Shown here: positions 24,207 to 36,467 of the stretch, one piece after another
How positions within the stretch are numbered: position 1 is the first letter of the stretch
Layout of the letters: every line of letters starts with the position of its first letter
Source: Ichthyophthirius multifiliis
Lineage: Eukaryota > Ciliophora > Oligohymenophorea > Hymenostomatida
Reading direction: 5' to 3'
Assembly: GCF_000220395.1 (NCBI RefSeq)
Contig: NW_004086886.1
Span: forward strand, 1 to 64,000
DNA: 64,000 nucleotides
The notes under the pieces: generated by a model
Told to the model about the DNA's origin: nothing
Database searches by the model: none
Seen by the model: only the letters and a program-made list of their open reading frames with translations
Program-made: the position numbers and the translations under genes

Positions 24207-25621
24207 TCATTTATTTTAATTTTATTTTAAGAATTTTTTTTCTAATTCTTCTAAACTTATAACTTTATTTTATTTAACAATATTTAAATCTACTTCATTC
24301 TAAATATTTTTTATATTAACAACTTGATTACTTTTTTAATTATATTAAAAATTAGACCCTAAAGCGCATTATTCATTACAAAATCTATTTCCTTAACTAA
24401 AAAAGCTATTATCTTTATAAAATAAAATCCCACATTAACATTATAACTAAATAAAAAATAATTAATTTATATTAAAATTTAAAATACTTATTCAGTTTTA
24501 TTATAATCAAAAAGACAATTTTACGAACAAAAATTATTCTAATTTATAGTAATTTCATTTCCCATATAAAAGACTTTATGACACTAATAGCAAGATAACT
24601 TTATTGCATTTTTAGCGCTAGTTTAGGCATCTACTTAAAATTATTACCATTCCTTATTTTCTTGAATACTATAAAAAAAAGATTATTTCATTATTATTGT
24701 GTATTATTTTCAGATACTGGTTTTTTATTTTACTCTAGATTTATAAATTATACTTTTTTTTTCTTCTCTTCTCCTCTAAAAGCTTTTAAAGCTTCCAAAA
24801 AAGAATTATGTGATTATTCTTCATCGAAATTTCCTTCTAGTAATTCATTTTTTGATTATTTATTTATACAAGAAGGATATAGTATTTTATTTTAAATAAT
24901 TTCAGATGCTTATTCTTTAATTTCTTTTTCTTCATGAATGGAATTTGTTTTTTTGATTTCTTATATTTAGTTTTATATCAATTATTGATGTTATATTGGT
25001 ATTTTCATATAATTTAAATGAGATTTATTGATTTCTATTTATTAAATAAAAAAATTATATTTGCATTTAATGTAACTAAAAAAATAAAAAAAATAAACCT
25101 AAAATAGTTTACATATCATCAAATCCATTATCGAAAAACAATTATTCATATTAAGTTAGGTTTATTGCATTTAAAAATATATAAATTTCTTATTATTATT
25201 ATTTTTGATTGATTAAATGCTTTGATAAATTTATTTGGGCTAGATTATTGTTAACTATTTTTAAATCGTTTTTTAATTCAGTTAATACATTTTTTTTTTT
25301 GTTTTAAATATTATATTGATTTTATATTGTTTATAATGTTGAATTAGGTATGAAATCTTAGTTTGAAAATGTTGATTCTTTCCATCTTGATTATGTTTTA
25401 CTTTTTTAATATTTTATTTTTTTGTATTTTTTTATTTTTTTTTACGATAATTAATCTCGTGTTTGTTTTTCTTTTTCTATGGTTTCTTTTAATTATGAAA
25501 GTTTTTCTTCCTTTTTGTTTTTTTTTTGTATATCATTAATAATACAATATATTTTTTTTTGTACAATTTTATTTTGATCTAATTATTTTTCAACTAATTA
25601 TTTTGGTTTATGTGGACGCAT
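24207..25621 (-). CDS. SAM-domain protein with paired cysteines, function unknown
   Basis: Start MRPHKPKQLVEKQLDQ, then a lysine-rich coiled coil (residues about 10-80). A SAM-like segment follows: FLNAINLTQYEQLFFDNGF then DDMQTIL, matching the first helices of sterile-alpha-motif domains. Further on is a short motif SFLEALKAFRGEE. Near the C-terminus is a possible zinc-binding knuckle, SCYQCHKVFYM...NFCSQNCLFDY (two CxxC-like pairs). SAM domains mediate oligomerisation. At least two introns or frame changes lie between the SAM and Cys parts, so internal exon borders are not fixed. I do not recognise a named orthologue. The start codon is only 139 bp from the start of the divergent SSNA1 gene. 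Confidence 0.7.
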
Positions 25622-25760
25622 TTATTTTTAGTATTTTTTTTTTTTTTTTATAATTCAAAACCATATAAAAATTATTATATTATATATATCCTTTTAAAAA
25701 AAAAAAAAAAAAAATTAAATTATTTAAATATATAAATTATAAATTTTAATTATAAAAATA
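25622..25760. promoter_or_regulatory. 139-bp divergent spacer, probable shared promoter
   Basis: The start codons of the SAM-domain gene (minus) and SSNA1 (plus) lie back to back. The spacer is A/T only, with a long T run near 25632-25645 and an A18 run near 25695-25713. No sequence-specific element is recognised; the claim rests on spacing alone. Confidence 0.45.
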
Positions 25761-26110
25761 ATGTACAATAATGGATTTATAAATAGCATAAGTGAAATTA
25801 TTAAAAATTTAGAAGAAATGAAGTCTTAAAAAGACTAATTAAGAGTATAAATTATAGAAGAAGAAGAAGAGAGAATTAAATTAGATAAAGAACTATAAAT
25901 TTTATAAGAAAGATTAGAATAAATAACAAGTATTTATATAAATCCATACAAAAAACAAAAAAAACAAAAACAAAAAAAGATTATTTAGATAAGGCAGAAA
26001 ATGAAAAAAGAGAACTTGATAAAACTATAGATGAAGCTTTAAATACAAGATCAAAAGTATTAAAATAATTTTTTAAATAAAAATTATTAAGAAAGCATAT
26101 ATATATATGA
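25761..26110 (+). CDS. SSNA1: SSNA1 / DIP13 homologue (basal-body and centriole coiled coil)
   Basis: A short microtubule-binding coiled-coil protein that forms filaments at basal bodies and centrioles in animals and Chlamydomonas. Exon 1 (25761-25929) encodes MYNNGFINSISEII, NLEEMKSQKDQLRVQI and EEEEERIKLDKELQILQERL. This matches the ELCQKREELCRQIQEEEDEKQRL region of human SSNA1. A 50-nt GT-AG intron (25930-25979) joins exactly in frame to DKAENEKRELDKTIDEA, the counterpart of the NEFDRTIAETE helix. Total 99 aa against about 119 in human. The C-terminus KLLRKHIYI is basic. Intact. Confidence 0.88.
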
Positions 26111-26622
26111 TAAAAAAATAAAAATAGATTATTGAAAGTTAAAAAAATTTACTTAATGTTTTATAAAGAGAATGTGTATATCATCTAAAAAAATGAAATA
26201 AAATAAAGATTGAAATATTTATATATAATGTATTATTTTTTACTTTTTAAAAAAAAAAAATAGTTATATAAAATATTAATTAATTTTAATTATTTTAATA
26301 AAACTATATAAATATATATATATATATAGGCTTAATAAATATTATTTTATAATATTTTTTTATTAATTCTAATGTTTCTATTTGTTATATAAAAAATAAA
26401 AAAAATTGTAAAATAAAATAAGACAAACAAAATAAAAAAATGATTAAATCTCGTAAGCATGTAAAATAATTTAAAAATATATTAAAAATTCTTAAAATAA
26501 ACTATTAAATATATAAATGAAACATAATAAATATATATAATAATAATTTAATAAATTTTTAATTAAATTTATATAATAATAAACTTATTCATAAAAACAT
26601 AAATTTTTATAAAAAACAAAAG
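26111..26622. other. Intergenic AT-rich DNA, same-strand spacer
   Basis: Between SSNA1 and GCN2. A short (TA)n is near 26311-26328. Open stretches on the minus strand are low-complexity and not gene-like. Confidence 0.5.
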
Positions 26623-28596
26623 ATGTCTAGAGGTGATGATAATTGTTAAAAAACGAAAAAAAAAGTACAAAATAATTAATATAAGAAACGCAATAATAAA
26701 TTGATTTAAAAAAAAATTCTGAAGAAATTGAAATAAAAGAAAATTATCAAACAATAGTAAAAATAAAATAATATTATTATTTTTTTATACATCATAAGTG
26801 TTAATTTATTTCTCCTTGGTTATAAAAACATGAAGATACTAAAGTTTAATAAATAGAATAATCATAAGAATCTTTTGAATTAATAATATAAGAAATAGAT
26901 GTATTAAAATGTATATTTGAGGTTAAAAATTTAACATATTTTTTATTATTAAGAAAAAAAAAATAAAAAATAAAAAAAAAAAAAAAAACAAAAACAAAAA
27001 AGTTTACAATAAAAATTTCTTAAAAAAATAATAAAAGGATTAAGTAAAAATAATATTCCCTCACAGTAAAAAAAGAATGGCAGAATTAGAAATAACTCTA
27101 AACTAAACAGAATTTCCTTAAAATTATATCAAAATAAGTATAAAATATGTCATAAACTATCCTATATAACCCATATAATTTTCAATTAATGAAATATACA
27201 ATTAAATATTAATACCTTACGTATATACAGAATTAGTATTGAAAAAAATATTATATATATATACATATATATTAATTATTAAAAATACAAATTAGAAATT
27301 ACAAGAGATATTAATATCTGAATGCAACGAAATATCAAAACAAAAAGCTAACTAAAACTAAGTAAGTGTATTTGACATGTGTAATTACCTTTAATAGAAA
27401 TTGACAGAACTTCAAAACTGTTAATTATAACACGAAAAATAGAAAAGAATAGAAGAGGAAAAAAATGAAGAAAGTGAAGAAGAAAATATAACTTAAATGG
27501 GCAGCAATTTTAATTAAAACTAAAACTTTTATGAAGAAAACTCCAAATCAGAACATTCAGAAAGTAGGCTTGAATATTTTAAAAAATTTTCGATTGGTAA
27601 ATATACTGAGAGGAGGTTTTTTAAAAGATTATTACTCAAATTAGAATATTCCTTATGATTCAGATGAAGATATTCCTTAAGAAATTATTATAATTAAAGT
27701 TCCAAAAGAAGTTATTATAAGCTTATTTTTAACCAAAATCAATTATAGGTGGTGGAGGATTCGGTAAAGTATTCATGGTTTAAAATAAATTAGATAAACT
27801 ATTCTATGCAGTTAAAAAAATTAAAATCGATCTATAAAAAAAATAAAAAATTATCAAAAAAACACTCAAAGAAGTCGGTCTTCTAAGTAGACTATAACAT
27901 AATCATATTGTTAGATATTATTAAGTATATATATTATTACTAAAAAAACAAAAAACAAAATATATATATTAATTTTTAAAATTATTTTTTTATATTACTT
28001 TCTGTAATTTTTTTTTGAAAAACACCACCTACAAATAAAAAAGGCGAGAAAAAAATGGATTAAGCACTTTTTTATTGAGTTTTTAAAAAAAAATTACAGA
28101 AAAAATAAACCATGCTAAAAAGTAATATATATGTATAATAGGCATGGATAGAAAGAGCAGATGAATAGACTTTAAAAGAATTAAAAGGAAGTGATGATGA
28201 GGAAGATGATGATTATGATGATGAAATAGAAGATGAAAGTAGTTCTTAAGAAGAAAATAATAATAAAAATAGTAATAGCATTAATAATAAAATAGAAAGT
28301 TCATTACCTTTATGCTAATATTCTGATGATGATGATAGTGATTGTGCTTTCTATTTTGAAAGTTAAGATAGTGTATAAAAAGCTAAAAATAGTAATAGTA
28401 TACTACTTAATTAAGAATCTTCAGAAGAAGAACAAGAATAAAGTGAAATAAAAACAAAAAAAAATAATAAAATAATAATACTACACATATAAATGGAATA
28501 TTGTTCCGGAAATACAATAAGAGAAGTAATAGACAAATATTTCAAAGAAAATGAAAAAAATATTGAAAATAAGTAAAACAAAATAAAATTCCAAAA

Positions 28597-28655
<59 letters not shown>

Positions 28656-31272
28656 TGATAAAAAACATCGAAAAATACTAGTTGCTTAAATCCTTGAAGC
28701 CTTAAAATATTTACATGAGCAAAAATTAATTCATCGAGATCTAAAACCATAAAATATCCTCTTAGAAAACGGCTAAATAAAGCTTGCAGATTTCGGTCTT
28801 GCAACAAAATTAAGCTTGGATCGTATATTGGAAAAAAAAGAACTAAAAAAATAAACTAGTAATAACAACTATAATGAAACAAATGAAATATATACAAATA
28901 AATTCAAAGAATTAACCTAAGGCGCTGGTACAGAAACGTATACAGCTCCAGAGTAGAAATATTCAAAAAGCTACGACACTAAGGCCGATATGTATTCTTT
29001 AGGATTAATTATTTTCGAGATGTGGTACCCTATAACAACTTTTGCAGAAAAAATACATGTATTTAACAAACTGAAAAATTTTATTGAATTTCCTTCCGAT
29101 TTTTAAAAAAAAGTAGGTGAAGATGCCGAAGACATAAAAACTATGATAACTTAATTATTAGATAAAAACCCTTCAAAAAGGCCTTCAGCAAAAGAACTTT
29201 TAAAAAAATTTGACGATAAAAAATTCGACGAATATATCAGTCAAATAACAAATCCGAAAAACTACGAACATGTTAAATTATTGAATTCACTTTTCAATAT
29301 ACATAATGTTCCAGGAAGTAAATACAGTGTAGAATCTAATATGAAGCATATTACTTAAAGTCCTATTTATATAATGATTTAGAATAAAGTTTAGAATATT
29401 TTCTCAACTCATGGAGCTATTGAAATTGATGCAAATCCTTTAGTACCTTTAACAGAAAATATATATGTTAATAAATTGACTTATAGCAGGAAATAAGAAA
29501 AAGTAGTTTATAAATAAAAATAATATACTAAAATTATTTGTAGAAAAAATAAATGTATAATGCTGTCACATTAAGGTGTTTTGTTAGAATATGCAGATAA
29601 TTTAATTATTCCATGGATTAATCATCTTAATTAAAATAGCTTTAAAAATAGACCAATTAATAGAATATTTAAAAGATACACAATAAAAAAAATTATGTAA
29701 TAAAATAATAAATAAAATATAAATACTATAAAAGAATATTTAAGAGCAAGTTATGATATAGTAATATAAATAAATATATAAATATATAAATATATAAATA
29801 TATAAATATATTAATATATAAATAAATAAATATATATATATATATATAATATAAATATTTTTATACTTATTTACATATATTTATATTAATAATTTTATTT
29901 TTGCTGTTTAATTTTATTATATCAAATAAAATAAAATATATTTTAATAAACTTTGTTAATAATATATAAATAACAATTTATCTTTTTATTAATATAAAAA
30001 AGACTTATCTAAAAGATTAATATTGGTTAGATGATACTAATTAGAATAGAATAAATTATGAATCTGAAATATTAAGAGTTAGTTATGAAATATTGAATAC
30101 TTATGATGTTGATAAAAGATTTGAATATTAAATGCGAATAAGCCATTCTGGTATTTTAGATTTGATAATAAATGAATATAAAAATTCTTAAATTAGCGAA
30201 CATACATTGCTTAAAATATTTGCTGATAAAACTGTAGTTTTATTCTTTAAAACATTCGAAATAATACAAATTCTGCTAAAGATTAATTTATCTAATACTT
30301 AAGTTTAAATTATTAAATACAATCAATTTTTTTTCAAAAATTATTTGCATTTTTCGCCTTAATATCAGATTAAAATTTATTTGAATTTCAATAAAAACTT
30401 GAAAAAAATTTTAAAAATAATAAATAAGAAATATAAAATATAATAGACTATTTAAATTAATTATTAAAATATATAAAATTATATAAATTCCTGATTAATT
30501 AATTATTTTTGACTCCTCAGTTATTACTGAATAACTTTCTTATTATTCAGGACTTATTTTTGATATTATTAGTAATTAAAAACATTTACAATTGAATAAA
30601 ACAAAAAAAAACTAAGAAAATTAATCATTAGAAAACATAAATAATATAACAAAAGTTTTCATAAAAGGAGGTAGATATGATAATTTATTTAATGAATTTT
30701 AAATTGCTAGTTCTTAGCATAATTAAATTGAAGGTTTAGGTTTTTAATTATATATAGATGAAATATTTGATTATTATTATAAACCTTTAAATTAAGAAGT
30801 AAATATATATTTATTATTCTTTTAAATATTTATTAATTTTTAAATACTTTTTAAAGCATAAAATATAATTATTACCTTAAATTTAATAATATAATTATAT
30901 TGAAGCAGTTATTGCAAGTACTGAATCTAATATTGATTACTTAAAGTTTGAGATTGCAGATTAAATGTGGAGAAATTATATTAAAGCTCATGTAATTATG
31001 GAATAAATAATTGATATTAATGCACTTATTAATTAATTAAATAATAGTCATATTCCTTATTTAATTACTATAAAAAAAAATAACAATAAGGTAATTTTTG
31101 AATAAAAAAATAATTTATTTGTAATTTTATTATATTATATTAGATAAGATTAAGAAGTCTTTATAATTAATAAGGAAATAAAAAATTTGATTTAGAAAAA
31201 GATGTTGATAAATTAAATGAATTAATTGAAAGAATTATATAAATTAAATATTAAATATATAATTAAAAATGA
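26623..31272 (+). CDS. GCN2-like eIF2-alpha kinase (RWD, kinase, HisRS-like)
   Basis: Stress kinase that senses uncharged tRNA and phosphorylates eIF2-alpha. Domains in order: an RWD domain (ELIIQEIDVLKCIFE, then LNQTEFPQNYIKISIKY) and a charged coiled stretch. Then the kinase: glycine loop GGGGFGKVF; VAIK-like FYAVKKIKID; a long acidic insert between N-lobe strands (DDEEDDDYDDEIEDE), typical of eIF2-alpha kinases; HRDLKPQNILL; DFGLATKL; GAGTETYTAPEQ; DMYSLGLIIFEMWYP. Finally a histidyl-tRNA-synthetase-like domain (YYSGLIFDI, GGRYDNLFNEF). Several AT introns are present; one (from about 28574 to 28651) is mostly (TA)n and cleanly joins IENK to IDKKHRKILVAQ. A -1 frame change is needed in an A9 run near 26656-26664. 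The HisRS-like part is divergent and its exons are only partly resolved. Confidence 0.9.
28609..28651 (+). repeat. (TA)n inside a GCN2 intron
   Basis: Alternating TA fills the 3' half of the intron and ends in the TATAG acceptor. Repeat-length changes here should not alter the protein. Confidence 0.8.
29759..29848. repeat. AAATATAT octamer repeat in an intron of GCN2
   Basis: Tandem ATAAATAT units followed by (TA)n, between the kinase part and the HisRS-like part of the gene. Presumed intronic because conserved coding resumes at about 30010. Confidence 0.75.
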
Positions 31273-31582
31273 TTTTTTTTAAAAGTAAAAAAATAAAATT
31301 TTTATAAAAATAATTTTACATTAATATTATTTATTTAATAGTTGTAAATAGATTTTTGTTTGTTTGTTTAAATTATATTATATTTTTAATAAATATAATT
31401 ATAAATATACATAATGTAAATTTTTATAAATAATTACATCATATTATTAAGTTTATTAATTAAATATTTTTTTATTTTTTTCTATTATTAATCTAAATAA
31501 AATTCAAAATACCATATATAACTAATAATTAAATATTGTATTATTATTTTATTTTATATATATATATATATATATTGATATA
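31273..31582. other. Intergenic, GCN2 to Rab11-like B
   Basis: AT-only spacer with (TA)n at about 31555-31576 directly before the Rab start. No gene. Confidence 0.5.
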
Positions 31583-32602
31583 ATGGCAGAAGAAAATTAA
31601 ATTTTTGATACATACAAAAGTTAAAAAATTAAAAAAATAATAATAATTAAAGAAAATAAAAATAAAACTAGTTGTATTGGTTGGAGATACAAGTGTAGGC
31701 AAAACAAATATTTTAAAAAGGTAAAATAATATATAGAAAAAGATTAATAATTTTCATATTACAAAATTCCAAAAATAGATATGTAAGGAATCAACTACCA
31801 TAAAATTCTGCACCAACAATAGGAGTAGAATTTGCAACAAAAACAGTTTAATTAAAAAACGGTTTAATAGTAAGAACATAAATATGGGATACAGGTATTA
31901 TTTATTTTAAATTAAATATATATAATAAATATTTTATTTTTAAATTTAACAAAACAAAACAAAAATAGCTGGTTAAGAAAGATATCGATCAATTGCAAGT
32001 GCGTAATTAATATATTATTGACATATTTATTTTTAATAATTATTTTATATGATTTCAGACATTATAGAAGAGCTGTTGGAGCATTATTAGTATATGATAT
32101 AACAAAAGAAAAATCATTTAGTTCTGTTACTAAATGGATGGAAGATTTAAAATATTAAGCAGATCCAGATATTATAATAATGCTTATTGGAAATAAACTA
32201 GATTTAGTAGAAAAAAATGATTCAGCAAGAAAAGTTTCAATAGAAGAAGCAAAAAATTTAGCAATTGAAAATAATATGCTATTTGAAGAAACTTCAGCAC
32301 AAACAGCATAAAATGTAAATGAGGCTTTTGAAAGACTTTTATAGGGTATGTTTTTTAATTTGAAATATTAAATAAATGTGTATATATATATATATATATA
32401 TATAATTATTTTATATGTATATAAATATTAGTATATAATTTGATAAATATATATATATATGTATTATTATTTTTAATATTTATATAATTAATAACATATA
32501 GAAATAAATAATCATAAGAGTAAAAAACCTATAGATTAAACAGGAATGGGATTAATTAGTAATCAATTAAATGGAGGACTGTAATAAAAATGTATTTGCT
32601 GA
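31583..32602 (+). CDS. Rab11-like small GTPase (B), four introns
   Basis: Second Rab11-type GTPase. P-loop GDTSVGKTN, switch [48 protein letters not shown] and ETSAQ are all present. The C-terminus reads GLISNQLNGGLQQKCIC (prenylated CIC). Introns 31721-31778, 31895-31968, 32003-32058 and 32346-32501 all restore the GTPase frame exactly. The first codons (MAEENQIFDTYK) are one base out of frame with the P-loop, across an A-rich stretch at 31620-31660. This is either an unresolved short intron or a homopolymer error. Compared with Rab A, it keeps the standard KTN in the P-loop and has a shorter variable tail. The two genes are in the same orientation about 8 kb apart, with very different intron content. 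Confidence 0.9.
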
Positions 32603-33068
32603 TATCAATTATTAAAATTAAAATATATATTAGTTATTTTATTTTATTTTTATTAAGATTCTATTTTTATATTAATGTTTTTAATTTTAATAATTTTTTA
32701 TTTATTAATTCTTTAATATGAATACTGTTTTGAATTTAGAATAAATAAAAATAAATTTTATTAAGTTAACTATAAAATATTTATTTGCTTTTACTTAAAT
32801 ATTATATAAAATTATGAATTTTATTTTTTGTAAAATTTAAAATAGATTTTTTTTTTAAAATAAAATATATAACAATATAGGAAAAATAATATAAATATAA
32901 TAAAATTGTTAAAAACAAAAAAATTTAAATATATGTATAAATAATATTGATAAGTATTAAAATTAAATACAATAATATATATATTTCTATAAATATTTTA
33001 TAAAATATTAATAAAACAAACATACAAAAATGCAAATTTATTTATAAATTATATTATTTAAATAAAAC
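32603..33068. other. Intergenic, convergent 3' ends
   Basis: AT-only DNA with no coding signal between the Rab stop and the stop of the minus-strand gene. Confidence 0.5.
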
Positions 33069-34319
33069 TCACTAATTTTTTTTTTTATCTTTTGGTTTTT
33101 TCTAACATACTTTATTTTTCATGTCTGGATAGAATTTCTCCAAAAACATATCAGTTTAAACCGAATAAGTAATATCGTCCCCTATTTAAAAATACTAATC
33201 ATTATTTAAAATATTCTAAACTTAATATCTTTTACTTTATAAATTTTCCAAAACCTTAGTATCAATTTAGACTTTCATCAACGCAATATAATTTTATACA
33301 CTTTTATATTTACCAAGCATAATTTTCTCAGCCTAAACCTTAACTGGTATTTTAAAATTATCAATAGAAATTAAATTAATATCTTCCCAAGGTTTTTTAT
33401 TTTTATATATATCCGCAAACTACTCTATAATAATATAATATCTAGAAAGTGGTTCTACGAAATCTAAAAGCCCCTTCCTTAAATTAATTTATTTGAAACT
33501 TTCATAATTTAATCCTAAAACATTTAATAATTACTCACTATATCCTTAATAAATCATTGTATCTTCCAAATAGGACCCTCTTTTAATAAAATAGGCTAAA
33601 TATTAATTTTCTTATATTTTCTAACCAATAATTTCTTTTGCTTTTTTTAAACAATTTTCCCATAATTCTTATTATTAAATTATTTATTTTATTGAATTAT
33701 ATCCATTTCCTTCTTCATCTACAACAGATTGCATTTTCAACTTGAAATTTGTTATTTTCTAATATTTACTAAGTAAAACAGCTATCCCATGTGCAAATTT
33801 ATCATTAAGGGAGTTCAATATATATATTATTTGGGAAAAATCGGATGTTCCTTTTTAATATTACCCAAGTTCTATTTCTACAAATTAATTAAAAACATCT
33901 CTTTAGATACTTTTAACTGGTCGAAAATCGGAAAGAACCGAATATCGACTCTCAAATCCTTAAAGTTAATCAATATCTATACATATGTCACCAAGTAAAT
34001 AATATTTTCGATTTTAATTTACTGGTTAAATTAATTAATATGAACATTATTTTATTTATTTAGCATATGATTATTATTATTGCTATTATTATTAGGTTAT
34101 TAAATTAAGAGATTATTCGCGAGTTGAATCTAGTTAACTATGATCATGATAATGCTCATGACCATGTTCATTTTCATGTTAATTTTCATGCTCGTGCTCT
34201 TTCGATTCTTAAGACTCGAAATAAGACATATTTTTATAGTAATTATTGTCAAAATTAAGATAGCTTTCGTCATAATTAAATGTTGAATATTCGTTTTGAT
34301 TCAGAAATTCTATTTCCAT
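33069..34319 (-). CDS. Unrecognised 416-aa protein with His/Glu tract, poly-Q and a possible PAS-like region
   Basis: Single exon, exactly 417 codons, ending TAG TGA. Start MEIEFLNQNEYSTFNYDE. Residues about 41-62 are an unusual H/E/N tract (EHEHENQHENEHGHEHYHD) that could bind metal. Then come a glutamine run and a globular body: YYLLGDICIDIDQL, RYSVLSDFRPVKS, SLNDKFAHGIAVLLSKY, GSYLEDTMIYQGYSEQLLNV, RKGLLDFVEPLSRYYIIIE and DNFKIPVKVQAEKIM. The GYSEQLLNVLG...LLDFVEP...Y pattern, followed by short strands, resembles PAS domains of some fungal zinc-cluster and bZIP regulators. I give that comparison low weight. No signal peptide or membrane helix. Tail rich in lysine (PKDKKKNQ). Confidence 0.8.
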
Positions 34320-35532
34320 ATTTTATTTTTCTCTAGAATTATTTATTAATCTTTTTTTTTTTTTTCTATGTTTGTTTAATTTTTTTATATTTTTTTAATT
34401 TTTTTTGGTTTTATTTGATTAATTATTTTATTATTTTTGCTTTTTTAGAACAAAGAAAAAAAAAATTCTAAAAATTAATATAAATATATTTATAAATTGT
34501 TTATTTTGTTGTGGGTATTTTTATTTAAAAGAAACTTAGTTTTTTTTATAGCTTTTTTTAAAAATATTAGTTATTACAATTATTATATATTTAAATAATA
34601 AAATTCTAAATAATTTTAATATATATTTATATTTATAATAATAATTATTTTTCATATTTTTAAAATATATATTTATTAGTTAATTTGGAAATTTCTATGG
34701 TGCAATTTATCAAATAATGAAATAGACTAAAGTTATTATTTAAATATATTATAAAATTTACTTAATGCGTAATCAATATCAAAATTTTTTATTAAAAGAA
34801 TACTTATTATATTTTCTTATTAGATAAGTTAACATTACAAATTTATATAAAGAAAAAATATAGAAAATAAAGAGAAAAAAAATATTAACATAACTAAATT
34901 ATAATGAAATAAAATATTTAAAAAAAAAAAAATGCATAAAAATTGCCTTTAAATTTTATTTTAGTCATTAAAATATACTAAATTTTTATTATTTCGTAAA
35001 TATTTATAAATATAATAACCGATTGTTATAAAAATTAAAAAAAAATACTAATTATTTTTTAAAACATTTATAATGTATTAATAATATAATTTTTATATAT
35101 TATAAATACATAAAATAATATTGATGTTCTTGTTTTTTGTTCTAAAATAATATAAATAATTTAAAGATGATATTTATTTTACTTTTATATAAAAATTATT
35201 TATTTTTGTTTAAAATTTAATTTAAATCATAAATATTAAATTTTATTCACAACAGAATTCATTTTAAAAAAATAATTATGAATAAATATGATTATTTTGA
35301 ATCAAATATTTAATAATATATTACTTTTATTTAAATATTTTATTTAAAATATCCCAATTAATTATAAAAAAAAATTAATTTTTTATTTTAATTAAAAAGC
35401 AAATAGTCATTTTAATTAGAAAATATAAAAAATAATAAAAAAAAAATATTAAATTTTAAATATTAATAAAATTAGACATATATTAAAAAAAAAAGATATT
35501 AAAAAAAAAAAATTACTTTTATCTGTTAAAGG

Positions 35533-35599
<67 letters not shown>

Positions 35600-35735
35600 A
35601 TTATATTTGTATAAAATTAAAATTTCTTTTTTTTATATAAAAATTTACTTATATAAAAATTATCTAAAAATGTATTTTTATTAGAAATTATAAAAATATA
35701 ATTTCTAATTTATATATGAATTTTTATTTTTATTT
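34320..35735. other. 1.4-kb intergenic AT-rich region
   Basis: No gene on either strand. Contains a long (TA)n at about 35536-35594 and several T or A runs. The left part lies upstream of the 33-34 kb gene and should contain its promoter. Confidence 0.55.
35536..35594. repeat. (TA)n microsatellite
   Basis: About 59 bases of uninterrupted alternating T/A, about 140 bp from the 3' end of the minus-strand coiled-coil gene. Confidence 0.9.
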
Positions 35736-36467
35736 TCATTTATCTTTTTATATAAATAGATCAATAATTTTAACTAAATTATTTTTTATATAATTAATTT
35801 CTTATTCAATTTTAGTAAAATTAATTCCACTTTAATCTTTTAATTATACTTACAAATTTTATAAATTTTGTAAATTTTTTTCATTTTCTTCTTAATAATC
35901 ATTATTTTATTTTAAAAAGTCATATTTACATTATTCGAGAATATTTTCAATTTCTTAATAAAAAAATAAAATATTATAATTAAAATAAAAAAAAATAATA
36001 CTGCAATTATTTTTGTTTAAATTTTAAATTTCATTCATTATAAAATCAAATTATTTATTTGCAGAAAATATAAATTTCCCTATTTCCTCATTGTCTTCAT
36101 TTAGTTTGCTTTTTTCATTTAATTATAAATTTAGTTCATTTTAAATTTTTTCTTAAATTAAAAATTATCTATCATGTAATTCTAATTAACTTTTTATATC
36201 AGTACAAGATGTTTTATATATGATGCTAAATTATTTGTATTCTTCTCTTATTAATTTTAATATATCTTCATTATATATACTTTATGTTTCTAACTGATAT
36301 ATTCTGCTTTCTAAACTATCCAATCTTCGGCTAATTTAAATTACTATTTCTTCAAAAACATTAATTGGGACAAAAGGACAAACTTAATCGCTTTAAATCC
36401 GAGATACTTCTGCTTTAAGTCTTTTCGTGTAAAACTCAAAATCACTTCCACAACCTGAATTTTTCAT
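35736..36467 (-). CDS. Coiled-coil protein, 227 aa, function unknown
   Basis: Begins MKNSGCGSDFEFYTKRLKAE, followed by RIQSDQVCPFVPINVFEEI, SRRLDSLESRIYQLETQS, YKTSCTDIKSQLELHDR and later KIENILEQCKYDFLKQ. Heptads suggest a coiled-coil rod after a short non-helical head. One 48-nt intron (35954-36001), once removed, deletes a low-complexity I/F stretch and gives exactly 228 codons ending at TGA 35736-35738. No enzyme or membrane motif. I do not recognise an orthologue. Confidence 0.78.

Noticed and set aside
28481-28807. Minus-strand frames rich in alternating Tyr/Ile
   Set aside because: Produced by the (TA)n tract in a GCN2 intron.
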